Source: Maratus speciosus (taxonomy: Eukaryota > Arthropoda > Arachnida > Araneae > Salticidae). Taken from it: a stretch of 64,000 bases of DNA. The stretch is from the NCBI GenBank assembly GCA_963932465.1, contig OZ010795.1:478444806-478508805 (forward strand), given 5' to 3'. The translations under genes and the position numbers were made by a program. Under the pieces are notes generated by a model. It was not told the origin of the DNA. It saw nothing but the letters and a program-made list of their open reading frames with translations, and did no database searches. Below are positions 34,818 to 46,490 of this stretch, in pieces (positions within the stretch are counted from its first letter, which is position 1; every line of letters begins with the position of its first letter).

Positions 34818-35900
34818 TTTTTACTTTCTTCTATCTTTACACGAAGAAAGTATTGGATTCGTGAAAATTTTCGACTTCCGGTTTTCGACGGATTTATACG
34901 TTTTAGAATGTCCTGAACACGATTTGATGGTTTTTAGAAAATGTCTGTCTGTGAGTCTATCTGTCACTCTGTCTGTCACTCTGTGAGTCTGTATGTGACA
35001 AAAATTTTGTGGGCGCTCTATCTCAAGAACTAATGCAAGGAATTTCACAAAACTTTATATTCAGTTAGACCTTGATATAAATTGGACGTGATTAGTTTTT
35101 GGTGAAAATCGCCCAACAGGTGGCGCTCCTATGCGGCATTTTCACGATTTCTGCAATAGCTATATCTCAAGAACTACTGCACGGATTTTCATAAAAAATC
35201 AGATTCAGTTAGTTTAGGATATAGTTTGGAGCTGATTAGCTTTTTGTGAAAATCGCCCAACAGGTGGCGTTGCTATGCTGCATTATTCATGATTATCGGA
35301 ATAGTTCTAACTCAAGAAAAAATGCTCGAATTTTCATCAAACTTCAGGTTTAGTTAGTCCCTGATATGAATTAGTGCTGTTTAATATTTGGTGTAAATCG
35401 ACCAACAGGTGGCGCTGCAGAGCTGCATTTTTCACGATTTCCGCAAGAGCTGTATCTCAAGAACTATTGAACGGATTTTCATCAAACTTCAGATTTAGTT
35501 AGTCCTTGACATAAAGTGACGTTTTATATATTTTTATGTAAATCGCCCAACAGGTGGCGCTCCTATGCTGCATTTTTTGCGATTTCCGCAATAGCTTTAC
35601 CTCAAGAACTAATGCTTGGATTTTCAACAAACTTCAGATTCAGGTATACCTTGATATCAATTAGTGCTGTTTATGTTTTGGTGAAAATCGCTCAATAGGT
35701 GACGCTGCTATGCTACATTTTTCAGAATTTCCGCTACAGCTCTATCTCAAGAACTAATGCACGAATTTTCATCTAACTTCATATTCTGATATATTTTGAT
35801 AAGATTGGTGCTAAATCGATGTTATTTCTTGTTCTATTTAAATAAATTAATTGACGTGATTTATATAGAAGAAAGTTTTGTGATGGCCACAACATACTAG
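34818..35900 (+). mobile_element. Helentron-like element A, second copy
   Basis: Subterminal inverted repeats ACTTTCTTCTAT (34,823-34,834) and ATAGAAGAAAGT (35,865-35,876) match perfectly. The core has about six ~145-bp units with ATCTCAAGAACTA and AGGTGGCGC. At the 3' end, TTGTG-ATGGC-CACAA (35,878-35,892) forms a stem-loop followed by CATACTAG, ending at 35,900. A stem 8 nt before CTAG is the Helitron hallmark, here combined with helentron-type subterminal inverted repeats. No Rep/helicase is encoded, so it is non-autonomous. Confidence 0.7.
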
Positions 35901-36372
35901 TTATATTAGTTATGAAGAAATGTTAGAATTACGAAGCGTTATGGGCAACCTTGGAGAATTTTATGGAATACTGTATGAGTTGGATAGATAGAATTTAAAA
36001 TGAAATAAATTATTGAAAATTGTTGTGTAAGTATTTACAAGATTTTAAAATGCTTAAACAAAGCGTTTTTTTTTTTTTTTTTTTTTTTTTTTCTTGCGAC
36101 AGAGAGTATTTTTGTCTAACCTTAAGATCTGACTATAACAGTGTTTCTGCTATGTATTGCTTTTTCTATACCTCCCTTCCTTCCGCGCAATTTCAAAAGT
36201 TAAATTTATTGTCATAAAAATCTTATTTACAAGGTATCCACACCCGCAATTCAAAGAAAAAAATTAATACTCTTTAATATTAGTTAGTTAAATATAATGA
36301 ATGATCGGCTAAGCTTCTCAAAAGTTAAGTTACTGCTTTCGCAGACAATTATTTCTAACATTAAAAGTTTCC

Positions 36373-36421
<49 letters not shown>

Positions 36422-37870
36422 AGTGTTCACTTCTTATCTTGCAACGATTTTTCTACATGTACTTGGCCTGCTCACCCCCTCCCCCCCCCCCCCCACTTAT
36501 CATAATGTCTGCATACGAGAACCCATTTACGCAAGTCACTTTAATACAAAAAAAAAAAAAAAAAAAAAAAAAGAAAGAAAGAAAGAAAGAAACACCATTG
36601 ATTCTGGTATCCCTTTCAATCTCGTCCACTCATTTCGATAACGAACATAAGCAATATTCCCTATCTAACGGTCCTTGGCAGCTTTCAGCTACAAAGACAG
36701 AAATATAACGGATATTAAATCTAAATCTGTAAGGTACTTTTAAAATGCCTCACTCGTCATTACCAAGCCATGGTGGGCCTCGAACGACAAAATTCCTATA
36801 TCATGTAACCCCACAACTACTACATGCTGTGGGTAACCAGTTTTACAAAAAACTCATTTTTTTGCCAAATTTATTATTTATTCGCATACATGATCGCCAA
36901 ATCTTTTGTAAGCTGTAACGATAATTTCAATCACTCCTTCTTGCGTTCTTCTACTTTTAGGACCGAATTGTGGCAGTCGCCTCTTGCTTTTCACTGGGGC
37001 ACCTCTCTTGTACTTTTCCACGGCCCTATCCTAGTAAAGTATGCCTGTATTTGAGAGAAAAAAAAATGACTGTGACGCTAAACCAAACTATGGAGTTTTT
37101 GCTTGAATAAGGAACCTGAGCACTTCTATGCGTGTTAATAAAACAACAATATCATAATAACTACAATAATAAATGCCTAGGATTGAACTCTCTGCTTTTT
37201 GAGATTCTGATAACAACTAACTCTGGACCGTATCCACGCCTTTCAACTCGAGTCACGATTTTGCTATTAGTTTGGATTCAGGGATCATAATTCTATAAGC
37301 TAAATCAACTTTAACCAGAAGGCAGATCCCATCATTATGCGACTGAAATATCTTAAAACTCACAAACAACGAGTTCAAATCTTCCACAATGATTAAGCTG
37401 TTTTTTTTTTTTCGCGTAAAACGCCACAGTTTAAAAAACAGCACAGCTGGAGGAAAACGACTCAAACTGTCACAGATGTTAAACAATAAATCGTTAGATA
37501 TATATATATATGTGTGTATTTATTTATATAATGCTTTTAAAAAGGTGAAATACAAAAACAGTATGTAGTATGCAGTTTGATAGTATTTAAAAGGGTTTTA
37601 TTGTAAGTTGCAGTATTAAAGCTGTAAAGAAAGCGGTTTTCACTCTTAGGCTTAAAACTTTTAAATTAAATTAGAAAAGGCTTATGGAATTTTTAAATTT
37701 TCTAATTTGTATTTTAGGGACCTGCTTTGTGACTTTATTAATTTTAGATTAAAGAATTTTTCAGATTCTAGGTCTTACAGGGTTTTTTTTTTTTACTTTG
37801 AATTTTCAACAGAAGTCTTTCGATGATTTTAAAATTAAAGATTTTTTCAAAAATTATGATACTTTTTCCC
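35901..37870. repeat. Non-coding with simple repeats
   Basis: Poly-T (36,066-36,092), a 37-base poly-A (36,376-36,412), poly-C (36,480-36,494), A-run with GAAA repeats (36,548-36,592) and TA repeats (37,497-37,512). Open frames crossing these tracts are low-complexity artefacts. No gene is seen. Confidence 0.6.
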
Positions 37871-37879
37871 TCTTAGAGA

Positions 37880-38751
37880 TATTGATAGTGCTGTTGCTTA
37901 TAAATATCCCATTCCTCTTAGTAAAAAAATGTTTAATCATAGATCTCTTGCCTTTTCTGCTGAAATTTCTGAAACATGTAAATGTGAAACAGATTTCTTG
38001 GATTTTATTGATGATTTCCATAAACATGTTATTACTTGAAAATTAAATATTATACAGAAAAAAAATTTACATTTTATGATGGGATTGGGCACTAAATTTA
38101 GATTAAATAAAACAATTAGCATTTAAACAGCCATTCAGATATTTGAGAGGAATTTAAAAAAATTTATAATGCAGTTATGTTATAAATTTAACACCCCCTT
38201 TCAAGCTTTTTCAGAGTGGGAGTGGTATATAATGAAGGAATTCGAATTTTTTGTTAATAGTGAATTAAACAGTAAGGATTATATTTATAATAGTCTCAGT
38301 AAAGAAGATTTAAATTCAATTCAATTTTTGCATAAGAATTTTGTAATAGTACCTGTTGACAAAGCGGTTTCCAACTATGCAGTTATATGAAAACTTTTTT
38401 TATATTGACAAAGTTAAAAATGAGTTAAATAATGGTAAATTTTATAAAGAATGTAAATTAGGCCATACTGTTATTGTTAATAAATTTAATGCTTACATTA
38501 AAAAGGCCAAGAAAATGTATTCATATAATTTTGCTATTAATAACTATCATAGTCTTCCATTTTTGTTTTTGACTCCTAAATTTCATGAAACACCTATTAA
38601 ATTCGGATTCATATGTTGTAACTCAAGAGGTATTGGTAAAAGTTTAAATATTAAATTACAGGAGTTTTTGAAGCGTATTTATGGTTTTTTGAAGTTTAAG
38701 TACAGAAATACTAGTTATTTTTGGTGTATTGACAATAGTAATGAAGTTTTT

Positions 38752-38795
<44 letters not shown>

Positions 38796-39540
38796 GCCCA
38801 TAATGCCTACTAATTTGCACACTTATGATTATGAAAATCTTTTTTTTTCTAATGTACCAATTGATTTGCTTTATAATACATTAAAAATATATTTGATTTT
38901 TTTACATTGAGAAGGAGCTTGGAATAAAAAAAGATTTTTTCATGATTTAATGTAAATTTTGTTTTTACAATAATTTCGTTATATTTAATAGCTCGCTTTT
39001 TTACCAGATATGTGGCATTGGGATGGATACTAATTTTTCGAGTTCTGCTGCTAACCTTTTCCTTTTTTATTACGAATTTAACTATGTTTTGAACAGAAAT
39101 AAGAGTTTTGCAGTTTTAAGGTATATCGATGATTTAATTATCTTCGATGACAAACTCTTGATATCAATTCACGATATCTATCCTCCATGTTTAAAATTAA
39201 ATAAAGCTTCCGATGATAGTTTGCATGTTAATTTTTTGGATCTTGATTTATTAATTAAATATAATAATATATTAGTCAAACTTTTTGATAAAAGGGATTT
39301 TTTTTATTTTGATAATCAATGCCACACTGGTTTTCAAATTTAAGTAAAAGGGTTTCCATCAACATTATTTTGGGGAAAGTTTGCAGATTTTATAGGATTT
39401 GTAGCAGTAAAGAATTTTTGAGTTCGCAGATTTTTAAATTTACTGCTAATCTTTTTTACTATAATTTATTTCCATATCAGTTTATTGTTCACTATATAAA
39501 TCAGCTTAAAAATGGTTTTCTGAAGCAGCAACAGCTAAGT
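37880..39540 (+). pseudogene. Reverse-transcriptase pseudogene, superfamily not assigned
   Basis: Conceptual translation across frames gives a recognisable RT order: ETDFLDFIDDFHKHVIT (~37,990), LHKNFVIVPVDKAV (38,325), LPFLFLTPKFHETPIKFGF (38,560), YFWCIDNSNEV (38,718), YENLFSNVPIDLLYNTLK (38,833), GIGMDTNFSSSAANLFLFYY (39,015), YIDDLIIF (39,123, catalytic YxDD), FLDLDL and KLFDKRDFFYF. This pattern belongs to an RT family common in cnidarian and arthropod repeats. It recalls PLEs, but no GIY-YIG is seen. Several frameshifts and stops, plus a 39-base poly-A at 38,756-38,794, break it. Confidence 0.7.
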
Positions 39541-40621
39541 GGCCAAACACCGTGATGGACGCCGAAATAATAGCTTGAGTATATGAAGGGTGTAGGCTAA
39601 AGTCTTTTAGAACGTCTGCATTTTGAAGAATATCAAGTTGAACATGAAGTAAACTGGAATGGAATTGATGAATATATTGATGGCGGAAAGACAAGTCTAA
39701 TCGACGCTGGCCTAGCTGGAATTTTGGAATTTTGGCTTTGCAACTCCTACTGTTGGATGGATGATGTGTAGTGTAATGGATGTTTTAAAGGTATCAAAAA
39801 GATTTTCAAGTCTTCGCAGGTCAAGGTGGAGATATGGCCTTTTGCACATGTTCAGTATTTTAAGTTAGTTAATGATTTATTTTAATTTTTTTTTATTTCA
39901 TTATGTTTTATGTGTTAAATTCAGTTCTACAGATTTTAAAGTGGTTGGTTGTTTTTAAAGCAGTTTGGTTTTGTTAAGTTTTTTAGAAGTTTAAGTTTCT
40001 TTATTTGATTTTTTTACAGTTTTGGAGTATGGGGGTTGGCCGTATCTTGCGAAACTTGTGAGAATTCAATTTCAATTTTTATTTGGTACCTGCTTTTTGA
40101 CTCCCCCCACCCTCCGACGAGCAAGGAGTTGTTTGTTTATTGTTTCTTGTTGTAGTTGTTCATTAGTTTTATTGTTGCGTTTTGCACCCTCTTTTTCATA
40201 AATTTCATAATTAAGATACTTTTGATAGAGCTATATTTATTTATATATATATATACATTATATATATGTGTATGTGTGTACAAAGCTAATATAATTAAAG
40301 AACATGTGTTTATACCTTTACCATAAACAACTCATCTAGAAAACACTTGTCAAGAATGATAAATAAGTCATGTGGAATAAATTTAAAAAGAAAAATAATG
40401 CTCTTATTCTTGCCGTCATGGTCAAAGTAGCGTTTCAGGCAAAATGTGGGTGAAATTAGTTTAGAAATTAAAATTGGAATGGGGGTAATTGACTGTAATT
40501 TTACAATATCAAATTATCCATTCCACAGGCAAATATGCATCATATGAATGCAAACTGCTTTAATATATATTATATATATATATACTATATATACGTAGCG
40601 TATATATTTAAGTATATGATT
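39541..40621. other. Non-coding tail after the RT pseudogene
   Basis: Possibly the 3' part of the same retroelement. There are no further domains. TA/TG simple repeats lie at 40,237-40,280 and 40,560-40,610. Confidence 0.4.
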
Positions 40622-42738
40622 TTAAGGGGGTCCGGGACACAAAATTCTTAAAATTTTCAAAAAAATATTTATTGGATTAAAAATTTCTCTGCTGTTTTCT
40701 GCTTAAAATGACGTTTAAATCATATTTCTATCTTAATTAGAACAGGAAATATTAATTTTTTCGTTTTGGTTTGTTTTCAAAATCTACCTTTCAAACTATG
40801 GTTGTCAAGGAAACGAGTTCTTGTGAAATTGCTTTTTTCTTCATGATGGGTTTTTCCACCATTACTCATATTTAAATTGTTATAAATCAAGAGCCGTTAC
40901 AGATAAATGGTTCAAACTTGGAATATGCCTTTATCAATAGCTTTACTTTAATTTAGATTCAGCAAATAAAAAAATATATATTACTTTTGAAAATGTGATT
41001 TTTTTTTTAAAGTTATATCATTTTTTTTCTAATTTTTACTTTAAATATTTTTATTTTTTTAACATTAATGTTTTTTAAAATGCTGAATCTAAATTAAAAC
41101 TTGTATATTTCTGAAAATGTGATTTTTTTTTTTTAAAGTTACATCATTTTTTTTCTAATTTTTACTTTAAATATTTTTATTTTTTTTTTAATTAATATTT
41201 TTCAAAATGCTGAATCTAAATTAAAACTTATATATTTCTGTTTATTTAAATGAAAACAAATTGAAATTCTATAAATAATATTTCGAATTATAACGATTTT
41301 AAACTACCCCACTTTTTTAACAAAGTTTAAAATTTAATTTAAACAAGTTGGAAATTGCTCGTCAAACGTGGCAAATGAGGTGCGTTCGTACTATAACTAG
41401 TTTTAAAATTATTTTTTGCACCCCATATTGTACTGAATGTATAATTGTTTTCACTTCATAACGTGCATAGTCTGATACATCATTAAAATGCACTTCCAAT
41501 AATTTTTTCGGAACACTTTTGACTGTCCCTGTAATTAAACTATACATCCGATTTTCCTAAAATTTGAAATAGCTCAACAAACTTTTGCAGCAATTATATC
41601 TTTAAAATTTCAGACCATTCGGAAGGCTGTAATATCATTAAAATGCACTTGCAATAATTTTTCCCATTGGCCGTAATGTAAAGAAAAACTTTTGGCTGTC
41701 CCTGTAATTAAACTATACATCCGATTTTCCTAAAATTTGAAATTGCTCGACAAAATTTTGCAACAATTATATCTTTAAAATTTCAGATCATTCGGAAGGC
41801 TCTAATACCATTAAAATCCACTTGCAATAATTTTTCCCATTGGCCGTAATGTAAAGAAAAACTTTTGACTGTCCCTGTAATTAAACTATACGTCCGATTT
41901 TCCTAAAATTTGAAATGGCTCGACAAAATTTTACAACAATTATATCTTTAAAATTTCAGATCATTCGGAAGGCTCTAATATCATTAAAATCCACTTGCAA
42001 TAATTTTTCCCATTGGCCGTAATGTAAAGAAAAACTTTTGGCTGTCCCTGTAATTAAACTATACATCCGATTTTCCTAAAATCTGAAATGGCTCGACAAA
42101 ATTTTGCAACAATTATATCTTTAAAATTTCAGATCATTCGGAAGGCTCTAATACCATTAAAATCCACTTGCAATAATTTTTTCCCATTGGCCGTAATGTA
42201 AAGAAAAACTTTTGACTGTCCCTGTAATTAAACTATACGTCCGATTTTCCTAAAATTTGAAATGGCTCGACAAAATTTTACAACAATTATATCTTTAAAA
42301 TTTCAGATCATTCGGAAGGCTCTAATATCATTAAAATCCACTTGCAATAATTTTTCCCATTGGCCGTAATGTAAAGAAAAACTTTTGACTGTCCCTGTAA
42401 TTAAACTATACATCCGATTTTCATAAAATCTGAAATGGCTCGACAAAATTTTGCAACAATCACATATTTGAAATTTCAGACTATTCGGTTGGGTAGTTTT
42501 TGCTCTGTTACATGCGGACAGACGGACGGACAGACGGACGGACAGACAGACAGACGGACGGACTGAACGACGACTATAGGTGCTACGTATTTATATAATT
42601 ACGAACGCACCTAAAAAATGAGAAGTTTTATCATGCGATTTTGTTTACAAATGATATAGTTAACCATCACAAAAAATTTTAAAAATTTTAACTCAATAAA
42701 TAATTTTTTTTTGAAAATGTGTCCCGGACCCCCTTAAT
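40622..42738. mobile_element. TTAA element with 19-bp TIR, host of a Helitron-like insert
   Basis: TTAAGGGGGTCCGGGACACA on the left, and its exact 19-base complement GTGTCCCGGACCCCCTTAA on the right (ends ~42,737). Outside the insert at ~41.35-42.61 kb the element is ~850 bp. It contains a ~120-bp direct duplication (ATGCTGAATCTAAATTAAAA at ~41,080 and 41,207). An old relative lies at 61,069-61,521. Confidence 0.85.
41378..42612 (+). mobile_element. Helitron-like element B with six 173-bp units
   Basis: AGGTGCGTTCGTA (41,378-41,390) and TACGAACGCACCT (42,600-42,612) are exact inverses. Six units follow with GTCCCTGTAATTAAACTATA at 41,525, 41,698, 41,871, 42,044, 42,218 and 42,391, a regular 173-bp period with very high identity. 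A GGACAGACGGACGG tract (42,517-42,562) precedes a terminal hairpin (AGGTGC..GCACCT). Tandem core, GGACAGACGG tract, terminal hairpin and trailing A-run resemble Lepidopteran Lep1-type Helitrons as I remember them. Homology may begin slightly upstream (~41,350). Confidence 0.7.
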
Positions 42739-42739
42739 A

Positions 42740-43500
42740 CCAATATATATTCTATACGGTAGAAGTAAAAAAATATCTTGAATACATAAGTTTACTTATC
42801 ATTTATAGCAATCTTCTGAAATGATAAATTCATTTGAAAATTTTTAAGCCGAAAGGATTAAAAAAAGCAAATGAATCTTACAATAACATAGCACAAGAAC
42901 ACTTTGAACATTGTACATTGTACACTAATTCCAAATTCAGATAAATTTTTAAAATGTCATGACATTCATCATATATAGCTAAAAAATATATATTTAGTTC
43001 TTTTACCCGGATTTCGAAATAATCGATAGTAAATGGGAAAGAATTGTCTGCACGAATCAATAATTTTCGGGATTTAGAAACCGTCATTCTATTTTCAAAC
43101 ATGCAAAAAGATAGAATGTTATACGTTGAAATATGAAATTTCTTATAATCTTTGATGTATATTATTATGTATTTCATGCATTGTATTGTAATTACACAAT
43201 AAAATTTTAAATATTTTTTCTTGTAAATAAAAAAAAGGGAAAAAACTTAAAATGTACGTTTCTTGAAGTTTGAAATAATTCTATATGCATAAAATACAAA
43301 GAAAAAAATACCATGTTGTGATATAAATTCCATTTATATTATGGCAAATTAGGCTCAAATAACGATGCTATTTGTTTAATTTGAAAATTTTATTATTTAC
43401 ATAGAAAATATAACTAAATTATAATTAAGTTGATACCTATATTTAGTAGAGAACTCACCTGATCCACACTTGGGAACGAGGTTCTAGAATGCAAGCCATC
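42740..43500. other. Non-coding, nothing recognised
   Basis: AT-rich sequence. The 99-codon minus-strand frame at 42,878-43,177 has no domain I recognise and no context supporting expression. Confidence 0.4.
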
Positions 43501-43524
43501 CTTGAAAAAAGAAAAGTCCGAGAT

Positions 43525-43998
43525 TGTACGTAAAACGTGGCAAATGAAGAGCATTCGTACTATAACTAGTTTTGTAAATATTCAGATCTTGGTGCAATAG
43601 CTGTTATACTCTTGTGCAAAAATGCATGAAAAAAAATGTATTACGATTATATACAATTCGGTAATACGGAAATAATAGGGTTCCATCCCAAATAGGACGT
43701 AATCACCATGGCAACGTAGAATCATTACCTATCACGGGATATTATTGAATTAATTACGTATAATAGGATTTAACAGAATGAGAAAAACTATTAATAACTT
43801 TTTGATTCGATTTTCGTAAAATTTGAAATGATGCGACAAAATTCTGCAACTATTATATACATTAAATTTTAAACCATTCGGTTTGGTGGTTTTTGCGCTG
43901 TTATATCTTATATGCGGACAGATGGACAGACGGACGGACGGACCAGACGAAGTCTATAGGTGCTACGTATATATATAATTACGAACCCACCTAAAAAA
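43525..43998 (+). mobile_element. Helitron-like element B, short copy
   Basis: It shares the left end AACGTGGCAAATGA and CATTCGTACTATAACTAGTT, a single core unit (TCCGATTTTC..GACAAAATTCTGCAAC type), the GGACAGACGGACGG tract and the right end ATTACGAACCCACCTAAAAAA. It lies only ~0.9 kb from the six-unit copy. Confidence 0.7.
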
Positions 43999-44165
43999 TT
44001 ATATACCCCATTTCAATTCAAAATGTTCAAAAGAACAATCCCTGAAATTTATCCAATTAATTTAGTCTGAGCCCTATACATTATTGTAAATACAGAACTT
44101 GTGTGGAAATATAAATTATTTAAAAACAACGTTTAAACACACAATAAAATAAGTTGATTTGATCA

Positions 44166-44205
44166 TACGTATACGTTTCGTGAGTACTAGGACTCACATC
44201 CTCAG
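44166..44205 (-). ncRNA. Hammerhead-like motif, PLE minus copy
   Basis: Read on the minus strand: CTGAGGA, one extra T, stem II GTGAGT-CCTAGT-ACTCAC, then GAAAC and a palindromic GTATAC followed by GTA (an NUH triplet). The same motif is at 48,432 in the plus copy. Confidence 0.55.
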
Positions 44206-44236
44206 TGTAAAAAACAATATCCCCCCAACTACATGA

Positions 44237-44482
44237 CATTTTGACATTTGAAATCCACCGAAGTGGAAAATGCTTTGGGGCCTATAGCTACAATGGCTGT
44301 CGCCTCGAATGATCCTTATTATACATAGAAACAACAACAAGTCACAACAATTTTTATTTTCCATTACATATTATACAACTGCAATGGGACATTCACAATT
44401 ACATCCATGTCTTACCCAGGGACTCGAACCCGGTCCCTTTGGGTGACAGAAGCCTCCGCTTACTAACCACGCCAGCGGGCGA
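44237..44482 (-). mobile_element. tRNA-derived SINE with 15-bp target duplication
   Basis: Exact 15-bp duplications CCCCCAACTACATGA at 44,222-44,236 and 44,483-44,497. The minus strand begins TCGCCCGCTGGCGTGGTTAG, followed by TAGTAAGCGG (box A-like) and GGTTCGAGTCC (box B). This is a tRNA-like head with internal Pol III promoter, followed by a ~170-bp unrelated body. It inserted into the PLE 3' region; the plus copy lacks it, giving an empty site within the same window. Confidence 0.9.
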
Positions 44483-44562
44483 CCCCCAACTACATGAACG
44501 GTGAAAACACAAATGTCAAAACAAAATACCAAAAGACCATCAAGTTCTAACAGCCAATAAAA

Positions 44563-46212
44563 TTAATTCGGAAGTGAAGTGTCGTGACACAACAAATCCA
44601 CCCAGAAAGTTGAGATGTATGGTGTACTAGATAAATCATTAACCAAGAAGTCTTTAAATTTATGGATATGAAGAGCCTCAAAAAAGTCTAAATCCAGAGG
44701 AGTAATGCATTTCTTGATAATGGTAGCTGAGTCAAAATTAAAATTATGCCACTCCCCCCCCCCCCCTAGCAATGAGAGGATTTCTGTAATTCTTTTTTCT
44801 TTACATAGTTTCTGTGTTCATTGACTCTGTAACGGAGTTTTCATTTAGTTTGTCCAATGTAGGACAAACCACATTGGCATTGAATGTTGTAAACTCCCCA
44901 ATAATTATGAGGAGGAATTTGGTCCTTAAGTTGCGAAAAAGCTAATTTATTGACCGGTTTAAAAACCACATTAAAATCATAATGTCTCAAGATATTAGCC
45001 ATCTTAAAGCTAATGCTATTATAAAATGGTAAAATGATAAGGTTAGAGATGGAAACCGCAGTAACAGGAGAATCAAGATTATTAACACATTTATTAAGAC
45101 TATGAGAAATTAAATTATTGATATAAGATAAACCAAAACCTCGATCAATAGCCACAGATCTAATGTAATTTAATTCTGTAATAAGTGAATTATTATCTGA
45201 ACAAATTAAGCGAGCTCTATTGATCAAATAAAGAAAAGCCGAAGCTTTTTGGGAAGGGGGGTGACATGAATTGAAATCGGGGGGGGGGGGGAGTGTGACA
45301 GCAAAAGGTTTACGGTAAACGCAAGTGTCAAAGGTGTTAAGCTGACGTGTAACCAACACATCCAGAAATGGCAATCTATTATCTATTTCAACTTCATAAG
45401 TAAATTGAATGACTGAATCTATTGAGTTTAAAATTGTTAATATATTGTCAACAGAAAATAGAGAAGGGTCTAAGAGTGCAAAAGAATCATCTACATATCT
45501 ACAGTAAAAGTTGATAAGGTTAAACATTTTAACCTCAAAGTAATGCATATATAAATCTGCTAAAAAAGGGACTAAGGGGATTACCCATTGCTAAACCATC
45601 TGTCATAGAATAATATTGATTAGAAATTTGAAATGAATTTTGTTTTAAACAAGTACTGAATAACTCAATAATGTGGTTGATTTCATAATCTGTGTAATGG
45701 AATTCTTTTAATCTAGCAGTGAGACTTTGTAGTGCACCTTGAACTGGAACATGGGTGAACAGAGAAGTAACATCAAATGAAACCATGCGTAAAGAGGGGG
45801 AGGGGGTGAAGTTTTTAATTCGATTTACAAAAGAACTAGAATTCTTAATAGTATAAATATTAGAACTTGAAAGGAATGAAAAGCGTTTCACTAAATATTT
45901 AGCAAGAGGGTATGAAGCAGAACCGATATTGGATACGATAGACCGGAGGGGAACACGAATTTTATGAACTTTAGGCAGAGCGTAAAAGCGACTACAGTTA
46001 GCAATAGACGGAATTAATGACATTTTAATACTGTCATTAATACAGGGCGAGGTTTTTAAAAGTTTTCTGGTATTTATTAGATCACTGTCAGAAGGATCCC
46101 GATTTAATTTAATGTATGGGCCGGATTGTAAAAGATTCTGCAGTTTATCCAAATAAGCTGTTTTATCTTGTACCACTATTATACCACCTTGTACTTGTAC
46201 CACCCCCCATTT
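44563..46212 (-). pseudogene. PLE reverse transcriptase with GIY-YIG endonuclease
   Basis: N-terminal GGIIVVQDKTAYLDKLQNLL (46,160) starts the RT. FYALPKVHK, PLRSIVSNIGSASYPLAKYL, MVSFDVTSLFTHVPV and AMGNPLSPF follow. A one-base expansion of a T-run at ~45,566-45,571 shifts frame. The next frame has YVDDSFAL (catalytic YxDD), LPFLDVLV and the GIY-YIG start GVYNIQCQCGLSYIGQTK (44,850). A TGA stop follows where the plus copy has CGA. The C-terminal part (FWVDLLCHDTSLPN end, 44,563-44,750) lies beyond a TAG and G-run shared by both copies. The 5' third of the protein is missing. PLE enzymes nick DNA with GIY-YIG and prime reverse transcription there. Confidence 0.9.
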
Positions 46213-46490
46213 CAATTCATGTCACCCCCCTTCCCAAAAAGCTTCGGCTTTTCTTTATTTGATCAATAGAGCTCGCTTAATTTGTTCAGATAATAATTCA
46301 CTTATTACAGAATTAAATTACATTAGATCTGTGGCTATTGATCGAGGTTTTGGTTTATCTTATATCAATAATTTAATTTCTCATAGTCTTAATAAATATG
46401 TTAATAATCTTGATTCTCCTGTTACTGCGGTTTCCATCTCTAATCTTATCATATTACCATTTTATAATAGCATTAGCTTGAAGATGGCTA

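Larger units (their letters stand above)
44113..46212 (-). mobile_element. Penelope-like element, minus copy
   Basis: It runs from the 3' end (44,113, right after a TAAATAATTT boundary shared with the plus copy) to a 5' truncation at ~46,212, where it meets an inverted copy. It contains the RT and GIY-YIG pseudogene, a SINE insertion at 44,237-44,482 and the hammerhead-like motif at 44,166-44,205. Confidence 0.85.

Noticed and set aside
36423..36708. Proline- and lysine-rich small proteins
   Set aside because: The frames are made of poly-C, poly-A and GAAA simple repeats.
6250..42612. Regular repeat arrays as CRISPR
   Set aside because: The units are contiguous tandem repeats of 150-173 bp without unique spacers, in a eukaryotic TE context.
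42878..43177. 99-codon minus-strand frame as a host gene
   Set aside because: No domain, splice context or conservation cue; length is expected by chance in AT-rich DNA of this size.
44395..44482. A functional tRNA gene
   Set aside because: Box A and box B are present, but the sequence continues into a SINE body and is flanked by a target duplication.
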